Shown here: one piece after another, positions 42,503 to 53,126 of the stretch
Layout of the letters: every line of letters begins with the position of its first letter
How positions within the stretch are numbered: the stretch's first letter is position 1
NCBI GenBank assembly: GCA_904066235.2
Contig: CAJFCV020000006.1
Location: 11,842,001 to 11,906,000 of the forward strand
From: Bursaphelenchus xylophilus
Lineage: Eukaryota > Nematoda > Chromadorea > Rhabditida > Aphelenchoididae
Reading direction: 5' to 3'
DNA length: 64,000 bases
The notes under the pieces: generated by a model
What the model was told of the DNA's origin: nothing
The model's input: only the letters and a program-made list of their open reading frames with translations
Databases searched by the model: none
Program-made: the position numbers and the translations under genes

Positions 42503-45500
42503 TTAAAGTTTTGATTGGGTTGGGGCGGGATGTAAATCGACGAAAGCGTTGCTGATGTTCAACTTGCCGGTCTCTTTGACCTGAAAAATGAATAGGATTT
42601 TTAGCAAAGGAAAGTAAAAAAATGGAATTTTATATATAAAAGTACGTATCATATAGTTGGCAAAACATTTTTTTCTTCATAACAGCCAAAAATCTAACCC
42701 GCAGTCGACAGTATTCGAACCTGTGCGGGCAGAGCCCAATTGATTTCTAGTCAATCTCCTTAACCACTCGGACACGACTGCACGAAATATTCACCATAAA
42801 AAGTAGCTCATAGAGGTCTGGAAATTTGGGTCCGATTGATAAATACCATCGAAAAATTTCCTCTGTGCACTATCAGTCTGTCGGGAAAATAATGAACATT
42901 CTGTTGCTTCGAAAATCGCGTCGCCGCCGAGAAAATGAATTGTGTCGCGGCCAAGTCAAATTGCTTTTCACCGCAGCGACATTGCGTTCATTATTTTCCA
43001 GACAGATGGATATCAGTCTGTCGGGAAAATAATGTGGATTTGTCGCGCCTTGGAATCGCTGGTTATCGCTTAAACTTCGACGGCTATGGATTTGGGGCCC
43101 AACTGCGGCAAGGGCATTTTACTGCGACAAATCCACACTATTTTCCCGACAGACGGATGTAACATAAATCCACATTATTTCCCCGACAAGATGAAACCAA
43201 ACAAGTCCACATTATTTTCCCGACTAGATGATACCAAACAAGTCCACATTATTTTCCCGACAAGATGATACCAAACAAGTCCACATTATTTTCCCGACAA
43301 GCTGATTTGGAGAGCTTTTTTTCGACCGAGACCGATCAAAAATCTAAAAAATCACTTACTCTGACTTGAAAATGAACTCGATCCTTTCGCTTCCAAAATT
43401 CGATGACTAAAGTCTCCCCAACATAAGCGGTCGCTGTAAATCGGGCCTTGATCGCTTTGAAACTTCGGACATCTTTCTTTCCAAAGTTGTCGATAACCAA
43501 TCGACTCACCATCCCCAATACGCACAGTCCATGAAGAATGGGGCGGTCCAGGCCCATGGGCTTGCCGAAGCCCGGCTCAATGTGCACGTAGTTCAAGTCA
43601 TCGGAGGCAATTCGGTACAACGCGGCCTGAAAAGTGAGGGGTTTCGGAGAAGACGATTTTTTCGCTTTTTTGGTTAGACAAAACCATTTGTATTTACAAT
43701 GAAACAAACTTGAAATTTCATAAAACGACATCTATAGTTGTGGACCTGGGGCCAATGCGTTGTCTGAAAGTTTGCTGAAAGTTAGCTGAAAATGGTAGGG
43801 CGCAGCTCGGAAAACAAAGTTTGGCAGCTCGCCGGAGCTAAGTTTCAGCTTGTTTTCGAGCTACGCCCACGACGCGAGCTGCGCCCGTGCAATTTCTCCG
43901 AGCTGCGCCCTATGATTTTTAGCAAACTTTCAGATAGCGCATTGGCCCCTGATCCAGTGGCAAAAAACGTACCATTTTGCTCCAGAAAGGAACAACAAAT
44001 GTGGCAAAATACCTCCCTCTCCAAGGGAGATATTTTGCCGTTTTGAAGGCCGCGCTTTTGAAATCCAAGTTTTCACTTGGGAAGGGAGGTATTTTGCTAC
44101 ATTTTTTGATGCTTCCCGGATGCAAAATGGTATGTTCTGGATTAGGTCCGCCACTGTATCAGGCGGTCGGGAAAATAATGTGGATTTGTCGCGCCTTGGA
44201 ATTGCCCGTTATTGCTTTGCAACGGCCAGCTGAAGATTTGATCAGCGATAAGGACGAGGCGCGAGATTTTGCTGCGACAAATCCACATTATTTTCCCGAC
44301 AGACTGGTAAATTTTGTGTTATGAAATTTCAAAGACATGTCAAGTCCAGATGGACGACAAATGAAGTTTTTGTGAAAATGGGCCGACAAAAATTATGGTC
44401 TTGGCTAGCCAAAAAAGCAAAAGATGATTTTATTTCCGTCTTTTTCCCCCCGGTTATCGGTGTCTGTGAATCTACAGGGTGTTTCAAGAAATTTGGAACA
44501 AATAATTTGCTTATATCTTTGTTGTCTTTGCAGCTATCAACGAATTTCTTTTTGCTTCTAAAAATTGACAGCGTGCGTTTTTAGAATCTCAAAAAAAAAT
44601 TTTTTTTCGTCGGCGGAGGGCCCATTTCTCGGCGGAGAAAATTAGGGCCTTTTTTAAAAATCACAGCGTATTACGTAGCGGAAACGCCGTTGCAACGGTT
44701 GAAATCAAGTTTACGTAATACCTCCATCGATTTTACGGTATGCATTTTTTTGTTTTCGATTTTACGCGCACCGCGGAGGTGCGGCGGAGACTTCAGATTT
44801 CGGCGGACGTTGTTTTGGGCCTTCGGCTGTTGCAATTCATGTTGGAAAAGAGGTTGGGGTGATTTTTTGTTGTCATCCGATGCAACAGATGGCAAAAATT
44901 TCGTGCTTTTTATCCCCGGCGGAGGAGTCGGCGGAGACTTTATCAAACGGTCAAAACAAAGCTCCGCCGATTTGTCCGCCGGACCAAAAAAATCAAAAAT
45001 CTTTGAAAGACAATGCTGCTCTGATGGATTCTTGTAGCTGAGATTTTTCCTGGACTCGTAAGACTGCTTTGACCCTTTGATAAAGCCTCCGCCGAATCCT
45101 CCGCCGGGGAAAAAAAGCTCGAAATTTTTGCCATCTGTGTATCGGATGACAACAAAAAATCACCCCAACCTCGTTTCCAACATGAATTGCAACAGCCGAA
45201 GGCCCAAAACAACGTCCGCCGAAATCTGAAGTCTCCGCCGCACCTCCGCGGTGCGCGTAAAATCGAAAACAAAAAAATGCATACCGTAAAATCGATGGAG
45301 GTATTACGTAAACTTGATTTCAACCGTTGCAACGGCGTTTCCGCTACGTAATACGCTGTGATTTTTAAAAAAGGCCCTAATTTTCTCCGCCGAGAAATGG
45401 GCCCTCCGCCGACGAAAAAAAATTTTTTTTTGAGATTCTAAAAACGCACGCTGTCAATTTTTAGAAGCAAAAAGAAATTCGTTGATAGCTGCAAAGACAA

Positions 45501-47072
45501 CAAAGATATAAGCAAATCATTTGTTCCAAATTTCTTGAAACACCCTGTATATGTACTGCTCTAAACCTACAGTGGTATTGGTCGTTTTCTCTTCAAACAC
45601 CAAGTCCGGCTGCTCTTTTGGGACTGCGATGCATGGGACATCAACAACGCTAATCTTTTGTCCATTGAAGCCACCGGCACCCAAATGGATAATATTGTAG
45701 ATTCCATGGCTCAACTTTTCATTCGTATCCGCGTCATACATTGTCACTGGAAACGAGATTTTTTTTCAGTCTGTCGGGAAAATAATGAGCGCAATGGCGT
45801 TGCGCCAATCGCGTCGCTGAAAAAAGAAGTTTGATTTTGTCGCGACACGATGCGATTTTTGAAGCGACATTGTGCTCATTATTTTCCCGACAGACTCATA
45901 TTAATTTTACAAAATATATATATTTTTACCTTCCCTAACAACAATCGCTGCCTTGACTTTGTCGATGACCTCCGACACTTTCCATTCCGTCCGTATTCTA
46001 CACTCTGCCGGGATCGGTTTGAACACCTCGATGTACTGTTCGGCATGCAAGATCTTGAACAAGTCCCATTCGACGCCCGGCGTCTTGTCCAGCGAAAAGA
46101 CGGCGGCATGGCGGGCAATGTAGGTGGGCAAAACTTGGAAATTTGGGTCCTTCTCAAAAATGTATTGCAGTCCATTTTCGGGGGTTGCTCCGACTGAAAG
46201 TAGAGTGGTATATTGATATTTGGAAAGCGTTTTTGTTTTGTAGAAATTGATGGTAAATCTGTTCTGAAAAATTAGCCGGATAGGACGAAAAAGGAAAAAA
46301 TTCTGCCCGGTCGAAACTGGTGGTCTGACTGGCTAAAATCATCACAAAATTGCCAAGAGAAGCCAGATGCCTGGTCAAGTTGCCTGGTCAAAATTGGCAG
46401 TTTGCCCTGTAATTTCGCCTGATCACGTTGCCCGGCAAAGATACTCTGTCTGGCCAAAATTGGCGCCACAATGGTTCCCATGACGAGTGACCTTTTCGTC
46501 GTCTAATGGTACGCGAAACGCGGAGAGCAATCCGAGAGAAAAACAGTTTCTGGCCATAGCTTTACCAGTTTCGTGCGGAATAGACATTACTTTCTACGGT
46601 AGAAATGGGCGTGATTCTTTTTATGATAAAATTCGCAAAAAAGTGTCAGATTTTTGCCAACTTTCGATCTAAAAATCTCGTTAATTTTTGCAAAAGGCGA
46701 GTTATGAGTGTCGAATATATCGTCGAAAAAATGTGATGATATATGTAAAAAAAAAATATGCCAAGTTTCATCGAAATCTGAGCATCGCACTTGGAATACC
46801 CTCCCTGTGAATCGAGGTGTTAATTTGACAACGACCGGTAATTTTACAATGGTTGTTACAGGATAGATAAATGCCAGTCCCTTAAAAAATCTTTCTGAAA
46901 ACCCACCAGCCAAGGCATAGGTTATCACATCTTTGAAAGTGACGGTTTTGATGGTTGCGGGGGGCTTGTAGGACTTTGCTTTGACCACATCAACCGGATG
47001 CTTCTTGGGCTCACTTGGCTCGGCCACGGCCGTTTTCCTGGCCGGCAAATGAGAGCTACGGAACTTTGACAT
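42503..47072 (-). CDS. maoc-1: peroxisomal 2-enoyl-CoA hydratase 2 (MaoC family), PTS1 SKL
   Basis: Five exons on the minus strand: 46907-47072, 45930-46193, 45571-45746, 43360-43626, 42503-42580; 316 residues, phase kept. It hydrates trans-2-enoyl-CoA to (3R)-hydroxyacyl-CoA in peroxisomal beta-oxidation, in nematodes also in ascaroside side-chain shortening. Two hot-dog halves are visible: ~45-180 with YALAVGA, LPTYIARHAAVFSLDKTPG and HLGAGGFNGQ, and ~200-305 with AALYRIASDDLNYVHIEPG, PILHGLCVLG and FKAIKARF. Asp212, Asn214 and His217 of the hydratase motif are present. The C-terminal tripeptide SKL is a strong PTS1. A stand-alone gene of this kind, without dehydrogenase and SCP2 parts, matches C. 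elegans MAOC-1. An AAATTCTTAG trans-splice acceptor lies 8 bases before the ATG. Introns hold a tRNA gene, a 1.07-kb foldback and several MITEs. Confidence 0.92.
42700..42781 (-). tRNA. tRNA-Ser (anticodon AGA)
   Basis: 82 nucleotides on the minus strand. The acceptor stem GCAGTCG/CGACTGC pairs over seven bases, with discriminator G73 as usual for serine. The anticodon stem ATTGA/TCAAT encloses the loop CTAGAAA, giving anticodon AGA. A long variable arm (GGGCTCTGCCC, self-pairing) confirms the class II serine type. The T arm is ACAGGTTCGAATACTGT. No intron. It lies in intron 4 of the maoc-1-like gene, same strand. Confidence 0.95.
42874..43158. mobile_element. two adjacent family A MITEs
   Basis: 42874-43008 is the GAGCAC/GAACATT type; 43014-43157 is the GTGGATT type. 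They are separated by the bases ATAT, as in the 41.9-42.2 kb pair. Confidence 0.85.
43161..43305. repeat. 37-bp tandem repeat derived from the family A right end
   Basis: Four units of AAGTCCACATTATTTTCCCG followed by ACAAGATGATACCAAAC, spaced exactly 37 bases, directly after a GTGGATT-type MITE. Each unit is the MITE's terminal sequence plus ~15 bases of flank. Confidence 0.88.
43941..44306. mobile_element. family B copy 8 followed directly by a family A copy
   Basis: The B element spans 43941-44158 (left end truncated to GCCCCTGATCCAGTGGC, right end GTCCGCCACTGTA). The A element (GTGGATT type) starts at 44160 with mutated CAGGCGGTCGGGAAAATAAT and ends at 44306. They abut with no spacer. 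Confidence 0.82.
44475..45547. mobile_element. 1.07-kb family G foldback with TA target duplication
   Basis: Ends CAGGGTGTTTCAAGAAATTT and its inverse, flanked by TA on both sides (44473-44474, 45548-45549). Arms 44475-44961 and 45062-45547 are near-perfect complements; the ~100-base loop contains TGGATTCTTGTAGCTGAG. GC-rich CTCCGCCG words fill the inner arms. Both ORFs (115 and 129 codons) are arm read-throughs. It lies in intron 3 of the maoc-1-like gene. Confidence 0.9.
45767..45896. mobile_element. family A MITE in maoc-1-like intron 2
   Basis: Both ends intact (CAGTCTGTCGGGAAAATAAT and inverse), GAGC subfamily. Confidence 0.9.
46550..46810. repeat. family F copy in maoc-1-like intron 1
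   Basis: TAGCTTTACCAGTTTCGTGC, TACTTTCTACGGTAGAAATG, GATCTAAAAATCTCGTTAAT and the end AATCTGAGCATCGCACTTGG in the same order as at 49740-50000. Confidence 0.7.
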
Positions 47073-47079
47073 ATTCTAG

Positions 47080-48160
47080 GCTAAGAATTTAGCACATGGA
47101 TTAAATAAACTGCAGCGACAGTCTAAAAAACAAAAGGTTTTTGAAAAAAACACTGCTTTTTAAAGTTCACATTGTAAAAAGAAAACAAAAAGTGAGAAAA
47201 AATGAGCAAAAAACGGTCAATAAATTTTTACTGGTTATGTCTTTTTGCAAAGCTTTTTTTCTTTGCAAAACAACAACACCGCTGCAAGCTAGTCTGCGAT
47301 GGGTGAAAATGCACAGTGCAGAATGCTCGAAAAGCCCGCACTGTGCGAGAAGGTTTTCGATGGCGCTGATTTCGAATATCGTATCTATTTTTTCTCAATT
47401 TTACAATTTTGCTTAAGCAGTAGTGTTAAGTAGCAATTTAAAAAAAAACTTGTTTGAGTAATGGATTTAGGGGTTTTCGGTGATGCAGATTTTGAAAATT
47501 GTATCCATTTCTTCCGAATTTTTACCTATTTTCCTCAATTCGTTAAAATAAATGGTTACGAATAGAGGCAAAATGCACCGTGTTCGAAAAGCTCGCACCG
47601 TGCGGGAGAAGGGGCTAAATGCACAGTGCAAAATATTCGACAGGCCCGCACTGTGCGGAAAAAAGCAAAATTGCGCAGTGCACCGCGACAAACTGTCCAT
47701 GCATTTTCAAAAAAAGGCTGCAAAACACAACCGATAAAATCCCCGACTTTTCAGGCGCGTGTGTTAAAATTTTTCCGAGTTTTAAATGATGCGGCCAGTT
47801 TCGACTACCAAAAGTCTGCCCAGAATTTATAACAAGCCACTGATTGATGGATAACGTCGCGCGATCACGCCTCTGTTCCAGATTTATCATCAGCGTTCGC
47901 TGGGAAGAACACTAAAATTTTTTTATCGATGAACTACTGTATGTTTGCACTTTTACGACCACCCAAGCGGTCGGTTTGCAAAATATGATTGATTGCGAAT
48001 CGGGGAGAAGACACGTAGAGAGTGATATGGGACAAAGAACATGTAGGATTACTGCGGTTTTTTAAAAGTGCGTATTCCTTTTGTAGCAAAGCCGCAACGT
48101 GCGAAAAAAACCAATAAAAAAATATTATTAGAATCGGCTGCTTGATAGGATGTATAAATA
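47080..48160. repeat. family C element split by family D, and gene-free flank
   Basis: Family C sequence (GCACAGTGC, GCACTGTGC, GCACCGTGC words) occupies ~47305-47355 and ~47565-47705, ending TGTCCATGCATTTTC. Between them, ~47355-47550 is a family D core (GGATTTAGGGGTTTTCGGTG). The flanks hold nothing recognisable. Confidence 0.65.
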
Positions 48161-48162
48161 TC

Positions 48163-48826
48163 TCTCTGTCGGAAAAATAATGAGCGCTCTGTCGCATCGA
48201 AACGAAAACTGCATCACCGCCGAGAAAATGAATTGTTTCGCGGCAAAACCAAATTGCTTCTCAGTATATAGCGCAACGACCGATCCAAAAAGAAGAAGTT
48301 CTCCTGTAAGCTAGAAAGCTTGCATAAACAAGCTTACGTTGCGACGGCTTTTGAATTATACAGTGCAAAAAGCTTTGTGACAAAAAGTCTACAAACTTTA
48401 TGGAACGACTAGTACACTCCGATCACACACGTACAGAATTTTTGAAAAATTTGCGTGAAAAAGCATGTTTGACTTTGAAGGGTCACAACTCGACGTAGGA
48501 TTGATCATTTTTAATGATCTTTTTTTAAACAAACTGTCAACTACTAAGGAATAAAATGAGCTGTTGTTCATAGAAATTGAACAATCTTATAAAAAGTTAT
48601 AAGCATTTTACATCCGCGAACTTAGCTGAACCACCCTGTAGATGTCAGAGGACGTTATTTCACAGTGCTTCTAATAACTGCGATCGTACCACTCTGTCGG
48701 GAAAATATTATCGAAAATTGCATTGTCGCCGAGAAAATGAATTGTGTCGCGGCAGAATCAAATTTCTTCTCACTCCAGCAATGCGATTGGCGCAGCGACA
48801 CTGAACTCATTCCCGACCGACTGATA
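48163..48826. mobile_element. two decayed family A copies
   Basis: 48163-48280 has a left end (CTCTGTCGGAAAAATAATGA) but no right end. 48691-48824 has both ends, shortened (ACTCTGTCGGGAAAATATTA; TCATTCCCGACCGACTGA). A solo CACCCTGTAG end of family G lies near 48631. No gene is seen. Confidence 0.65.
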
Positions 48827-49550
48827 GATCTAAATTTTTGCCAGAGAGCCCAATTTGTTCGACCAACCCTATGGCAAATTGGCCACTACGCCACAGAGAT
48901 GACACACAGCCATATAATATTCTAGAATCTTGAAGTAAGAAGCACTTTAGATGATACAACCACTATATACACAAAGCTGGAGGTTTACTTTTTCTTCCTT
49001 CAGTCATCGAATTTGTTACACGCCGTTACTAAATTAAATTGTTAAGTTGCAAAAAACGGCTAATCTATTGTAAAACAATTGCTCATCCCTTTTTGGAAAT
49101 TGTTATCTCAATTTGTAGTCGTTGCTCCTCCGCACAGCTTGTTACAGTTTCATTTTTTTTGAAGGGAACATTCAAGTTTTCTATTTTCTTTTGAAAAAAC
49201 CACTTGTGTGGTTTACACTATAATAAAATAAATAATATCAAAGTGGAGACAAATCAATCCGTCAAAATTTTTGCACTTTTATATGTGTAATTTTTGAAAT
49301 AAAAAAATTTTGGCGCAATGATAGACGTAGTAGTACGACAAATCCACATTAGCGAGCAACAGCCCAGAAAGCCATTTGCACTGTGCAAAAAGTAAGAAAC
49401 TGCACAGTGCAAAGTTGAAGAAGAAGAGGTAAGATTATAAACAACATTGGCATATGAATATCCGGTTTGACCTATCTTGATACCCATCTTTTTGACAATG
49501 GTGTGGTCAAATTTTTTTTTCTTTAAATTCTGCACACACGTTGGGCACCA
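48827..49550. other. gene-free spacer with a family C scrap
   Basis: Mostly unique AT-rich DNA. At 49375-49412 two GCACTGTGC/GCACAGTGC words remain. A minus open frame near 49535-49400 (with KKMGIKIGQTGYSYANVVYN) has no splice context and is not called. Confidence 0.4.
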
Positions 49551-50855
49551 ACTAACAGGGGAAGTACTCCAAGTGCGACGCTCAGATTTTCTTCAAATTT
49601 TGCACACACGTCGGGCATGAACTAAATATCGATTCCTGAAAGTTTTAGCTCGCGCTTTGCAGGCGCCGCCGAGATATCGAACGATTTTTGCCGAGGTACT
49701 GTACCATCTTTGCCGCCGAGAGAGCATGCTGATCGCGGAGAACGGTCAGAAAGGAAAGCACTTTTTGGCCATAACTTTGCTAGTTTCGTGCGGAAAAAAT
49801 TGATTTTTTGTGGAGACATTACCTTTTATGGTAGAAATAAACATGAAACTTTTCGTGCCGAAATTCGGCAAAAAGTGTCAACCTTTCGCCGACTTTTGAC
49901 CTAAAAATCTCGGTTGTTTCTGCAAAGCGCGAGCTAGGATTCTCGCATATATTTTAGAGCAAATTATTCTAAATTTGTGCCAAGTTTCATCACACTTGGA
50001 GTACCCCTCTTGTAAATAAATATGAATTCCTGAAAGTTTTAGCTCGCTTTTTACTCGCGCTTTGCAAGAATAGTGGATTTAGGGGTTTTCGATGGTGCTG
50101 ATTTCGAAAATTGTATTTATTTTTTTAAAATTTTACAATTTTGCTGAAGCAGTAGTGTTAAGTAGTATTTTTTAAAATTTTTTTTGTTGAATGGTGGATT
50201 TAGGGGTTTTCGATGGCGCTGGTTTCAAAAATCGTATCCATTTTTTCTAAATTTTTGCCTTAATCTTCAATTCTTCAAAATAAATGTTTTAATTGGTGAA
50301 AACTTGGTCAAACTTGTATGGTCTTGTGAGAAAACTTCTGACGCTTTTTTGTCTTTAAAACCAAACATTAAAGTCGTAAAGTTCAGAAAAACATGGATAC
50401 GATTTTCGCAATCAGCACCATCGAAAACATATCGATCAAAAAAGTGCTTTTCAATTGGGATTTATTGTTGTGTTGTTGTGCGAGAAAACAGAAAAATACG
50501 CAAATAAAAAGTAAAGGACTCTTTTCCAAACGTATTTCAAAGTTGTTTTCCTTCAATTTTCCTTGTTTTTCGTGCAATAATTTTCAGCGATTTTCTCAAG
50601 GGACGTATTCCAAGTGCGACACTCAGATTTTATTTAAATTTTGCGCTCATTTTGAACAAAGGCCATGTCTCAATGCCTGAAAATTTTAGCTCGCGGTTTG
50701 GTTGTTTCTGCAAAGCGCGGGCTAGAAATTTCGCATACCTGTCAGAAAAGTTTGCTCTAAATTTGTGCCAAGTTTCATCAAAATCTGAGCGTCGCATTTT
50801 GGGTAATTTCAGTATTTCCTCTGTCGTCTAAAAGTGACATCACCTTGAAGTGACA
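49551..50855. repeat. family F and family D repeats upstream of the AKR-like gene
   Basis: Family F occupies ~49551-50050 and ~50590-50820 (words AAGTGCGACGCTCAGATTTT and its inverse). Family D cores lie at ~50070-50130, 50190-50250 and inverted at ~50395-50435. The F copy ends at a GGTAATTTCAG acceptor (50811-50812) 44 bases before the AKR start, which may serve for trans-splicing. Confidence 0.6.
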
Positions 50856-52680
50856 ATGACGACTATAACACTGTATAATGGAGTGGAAATGCCGACGGTT
50901 GGACTTGGCGCCTTACAGGTAATCGCTCTTACGCAACATTTTTTATGAGCCATATCAAAAAGCGATCATTTCGCAGTCTGTCGGGAAAATAATGTGGATT
51001 TGTGGCGGCAAAATTTTTCGCCATGTCGCGCGCCCAATCTCCAACTATAGTCGCCGCAAAGCGATGATGGGTGGATTCTGTGAGGCGGAACGACCGAGCT
51101 TCCAGGATTTCCCCACGAGGAACGATCTACATTTATTCAAATTTGATTGTACTTTCCTACATGGGGTTTCCCTATAAAAGGGCCTCCTTTCCACCGAATA
51201 AATCACTTGACTCTTGAGCGTCTCGTCTCGTTACTGGGTTGTCGGGCCTTTTGACAGATTCGAAAGCGCATCCACATTATTTTCCCGACAGACTTATATT
51301 TCCTCGCTGTCCGCACCGTGCACCCAGACGTCCTGTTTTTTGCACCGTGCGCTTCTCTTTTTTTGTTTTCGCACTGTGCATCGAAATATCGCTGCGACAA
51401 AAGCAACCGTGTCGCTGCGACGGCGCCAAAAATTTGCACAGTGCAAACGGGTTTTTTTTTGAGGTTTGCACTGTGCGAAGGGAGGAAGTGCACCGTGCGT
51501 TTGGCGACGAATTCCATGGATTGCGGCCCAAAATGGGGCAAAGCGACCCCGTGGTGAAAATTTTTTGTTTTTTTCGGAAAAAACTTGATTTATGGGTTTT
51601 CGAGGGTGCTGATTTCGGGAATCGTGTTCATTTTTTTGGAACTTTTCTAGCTCGCGACCTAGGTTGTGACCTAGGTCAAGGTTTTTGCCCAAAAAACCCC
51701 CCGGAAATGTACTCAATGCTTGATTAAGATGGTCAAAATCCCAAAAAATATCAAGTTCACCGAGAAAAAAGACAAAATTGTTATCAATACATCATTTTTA
51801 GTCGAGTCCCGAAGAATGCCTCAACGCGATTCATGCTGCGTTGGATGCCGGCTACACCCTAATTGATACAGCGTCCATTTCCAAAAATGAAGAAGATATC
51901 GGGAAAGCCTTGGAAGCGTATTTTGAAACTGGAAAGTTGAGCCGGAAAGATGTGTTTATCACCACGAGAGTAAGTTTGGACAAAAAAATTGTATTATCGG
52001 TTTGTCGGAAAAATAACGTGGATTTGTCGCAAAAAATGCCTGCCTCGTCGCAAATTTACAGCGGCGGCTAGAAAGTGATGTCGAGCAATTCAAAGGCGAA
52101 TCCACATTATTTCCCCGACAGACGAATACTTTCGAAACCTCGCCGTTTGGTAGCTGTATATTTCCCATATTTTAGTTTTGGTTCTTACAAGTCCGACCCG
52201 AAGACGTCGAGAAAACGTTACTGGAGAAGTTGAAGGCGTTGCGAACGGACTACGTTGACTTATATGTGACTCATCAGCCGAAAGAGGCAGTTGTAAGTGG
52301 ATGATGTTACTCTATGTGCACCGGATCGTTGAATATCTCGTGTGGTGTACTGTATTTTCCTTCTAAATTGTTTATCTTCCCGATTCCAGAAACCGATAAC
52401 CTACGGAGCTCGCCCCGAACACACCTGGAAGGCCATGGAAGAGGTCTACAAAAAAGGTTTGGCCAAGTCCATTGGGGGCTCGAATTTATCTCGTTCCATA
52501 ATTGGGAAAATTGTGAAGGCCGGTGAGGTCCCAGCTCACATTCTTCAATTCGATTGGGAATTCTTCTACAAAGCGCCCCAAGCGGCCGCTTTTTCCATAG
52601 GACTAGGAGTCCCCGTAACTTTAGATGTCGCTCATGAATCGCCGGAAATGAAGAAAGTGGTGCACCAAAAGGAATTTTGA
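50856..52680 (+). CDS. short aldo-keto reductase-like protein, catalytic Tyr and Lys lost
   Basis: Four exons: 50856-50918, 51802-51969, 52176-52292, 52390-52680; phase 0 throughout, 212 residues. The family uses NADPH to reduce aldehydes and ketones on a TIM barrel of ~310 residues. The N-terminal pattern is clear: YNGVEMPTVGLGALQ, then DAGYTLIDTA, RPEDVEKTLLEKL, DYVDLYVTHQP, TWKAMEEVYKKGLAKSIGGSN. In standard numbering the tetrad is Asp43, Tyr48, Lys77, His110. Here Asp43 and His110 are kept, but position 48 is Ser (DTASISKNE) and 77 is Arg (TTR-FW). The protein stops after strand 6-7, so the C-terminal ~100 residues with the NADPH-phosphate site are absent. It is either a dying gene or a non-enzymatic relative. 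Intron 1 holds a MITE with a solo LTR. Confidence 0.8.
50974..51294. mobile_element. family A MITE carrying a solo LTR
   Basis: Ends CAGTCTGTCGGGAAAATAAT and TTATTTTCCCGACAGACTT lie 320 bases apart instead of ~140. The excess is the LTR at 51079-51256. GTGGATT subfamily. Confidence 0.88.
51079..51256 (+). mobile_element. solo LTR (178 bp) with 5-bp target duplication
   Basis: Starts TGTGAGGCGG and ends TTTTGACA. The five bases GATTC flank it on both sides (51074-51078 and 51257-51261). Inside are TATAAAAGGG (51173-51182) and AATAAA (51199-51204), the promoter and poly(A) layout of an LTR in plus orientation. No internal region remains. Confidence 0.85.
51305..51730. repeat. family C and D pieces in AKR intron 1
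   Basis: GCACCGTGC, GCACTGTGC and GCACAGTGC words fill 51310-51505. A family D core (GGGTTTTCGAGGGTGCTGAT) lies at ~51595-51640. Ends are not complete. Confidence 0.6.
51998..52127. mobile_element. family A MITE in AKR intron 2
   Basis: Left end CGGTTTGTCGGAAAAATAAC, right end CATTATTTCCCCGACAGACG; GTGGATT subfamily. Confidence 0.8.
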
Positions 52681-52689
52681 ATTCGCATT

Positions 52690-53126
52690 GAACAAATTTT
52701 GAAATATTACATCATAATCAGCGCTTTGTAATTTGGGCCGGGGTATTCACCGGTCTTTTAGGGCCAGAGACCATAGAGATTGAGGAGAAAGCAGACATGG
52801 CTCGCGGGTTGGGCCGGTCCGTTTCAAATTTTTCTCCAGACGGTTGGGCAATCCGCTCGGTCCGGCGAGGCCCGTTACAGCGGCGGACCTGATCCAGAAG
52901 CAAAAAACGTACCATTTTGCATCCGGGAAGCATCAAAAAATGTGGTAAAATGCCTCCCTCTCCAACTAAAAATACTCTGTTTTGAAGAGCATTTCCCTCA
53001 CAAAAAGAGCGTGCCTTTGAAATCGGAGTTTTTTCTCTTGGAGAGGGAGGTATTTTGCTGCGTTTTTGATGCCTCTCGGATGCAAAATGGTCGGTTTTTT
53101 GACTCCGGATCAGATCCTCCACTGTA
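52690..53126. mobile_element. shared repeat plus family B copy 9 as one unit
   Basis: 52690-52875 is the same ~180-bp repeat as at 13705-13883. 52876-53126 is a family B element beginning ACAGCGGCGGACCTGATCCA. The same junction in both loci shows they moved together. Confidence 0.8.

Noticed and set aside
43161..43305. Regular 37-bp repeats resembling a CRISPR array
   Set aside because: No variable spacers: units are contiguous and derive from a MITE end; the genome is eukaryotic.
44690..45332. ORFs of 115 and 129 codons with LFSILRAPRRCGGDFRFRRT
   Set aside because: Read-through of the two arms of the family G foldback; the two proteins are the same sequence on opposite strands.
48577..48925. 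Possible small gene near 48.6-48.9 kb
   Set aside because: The open frames run through a family A MITE and have no splice or start signals.
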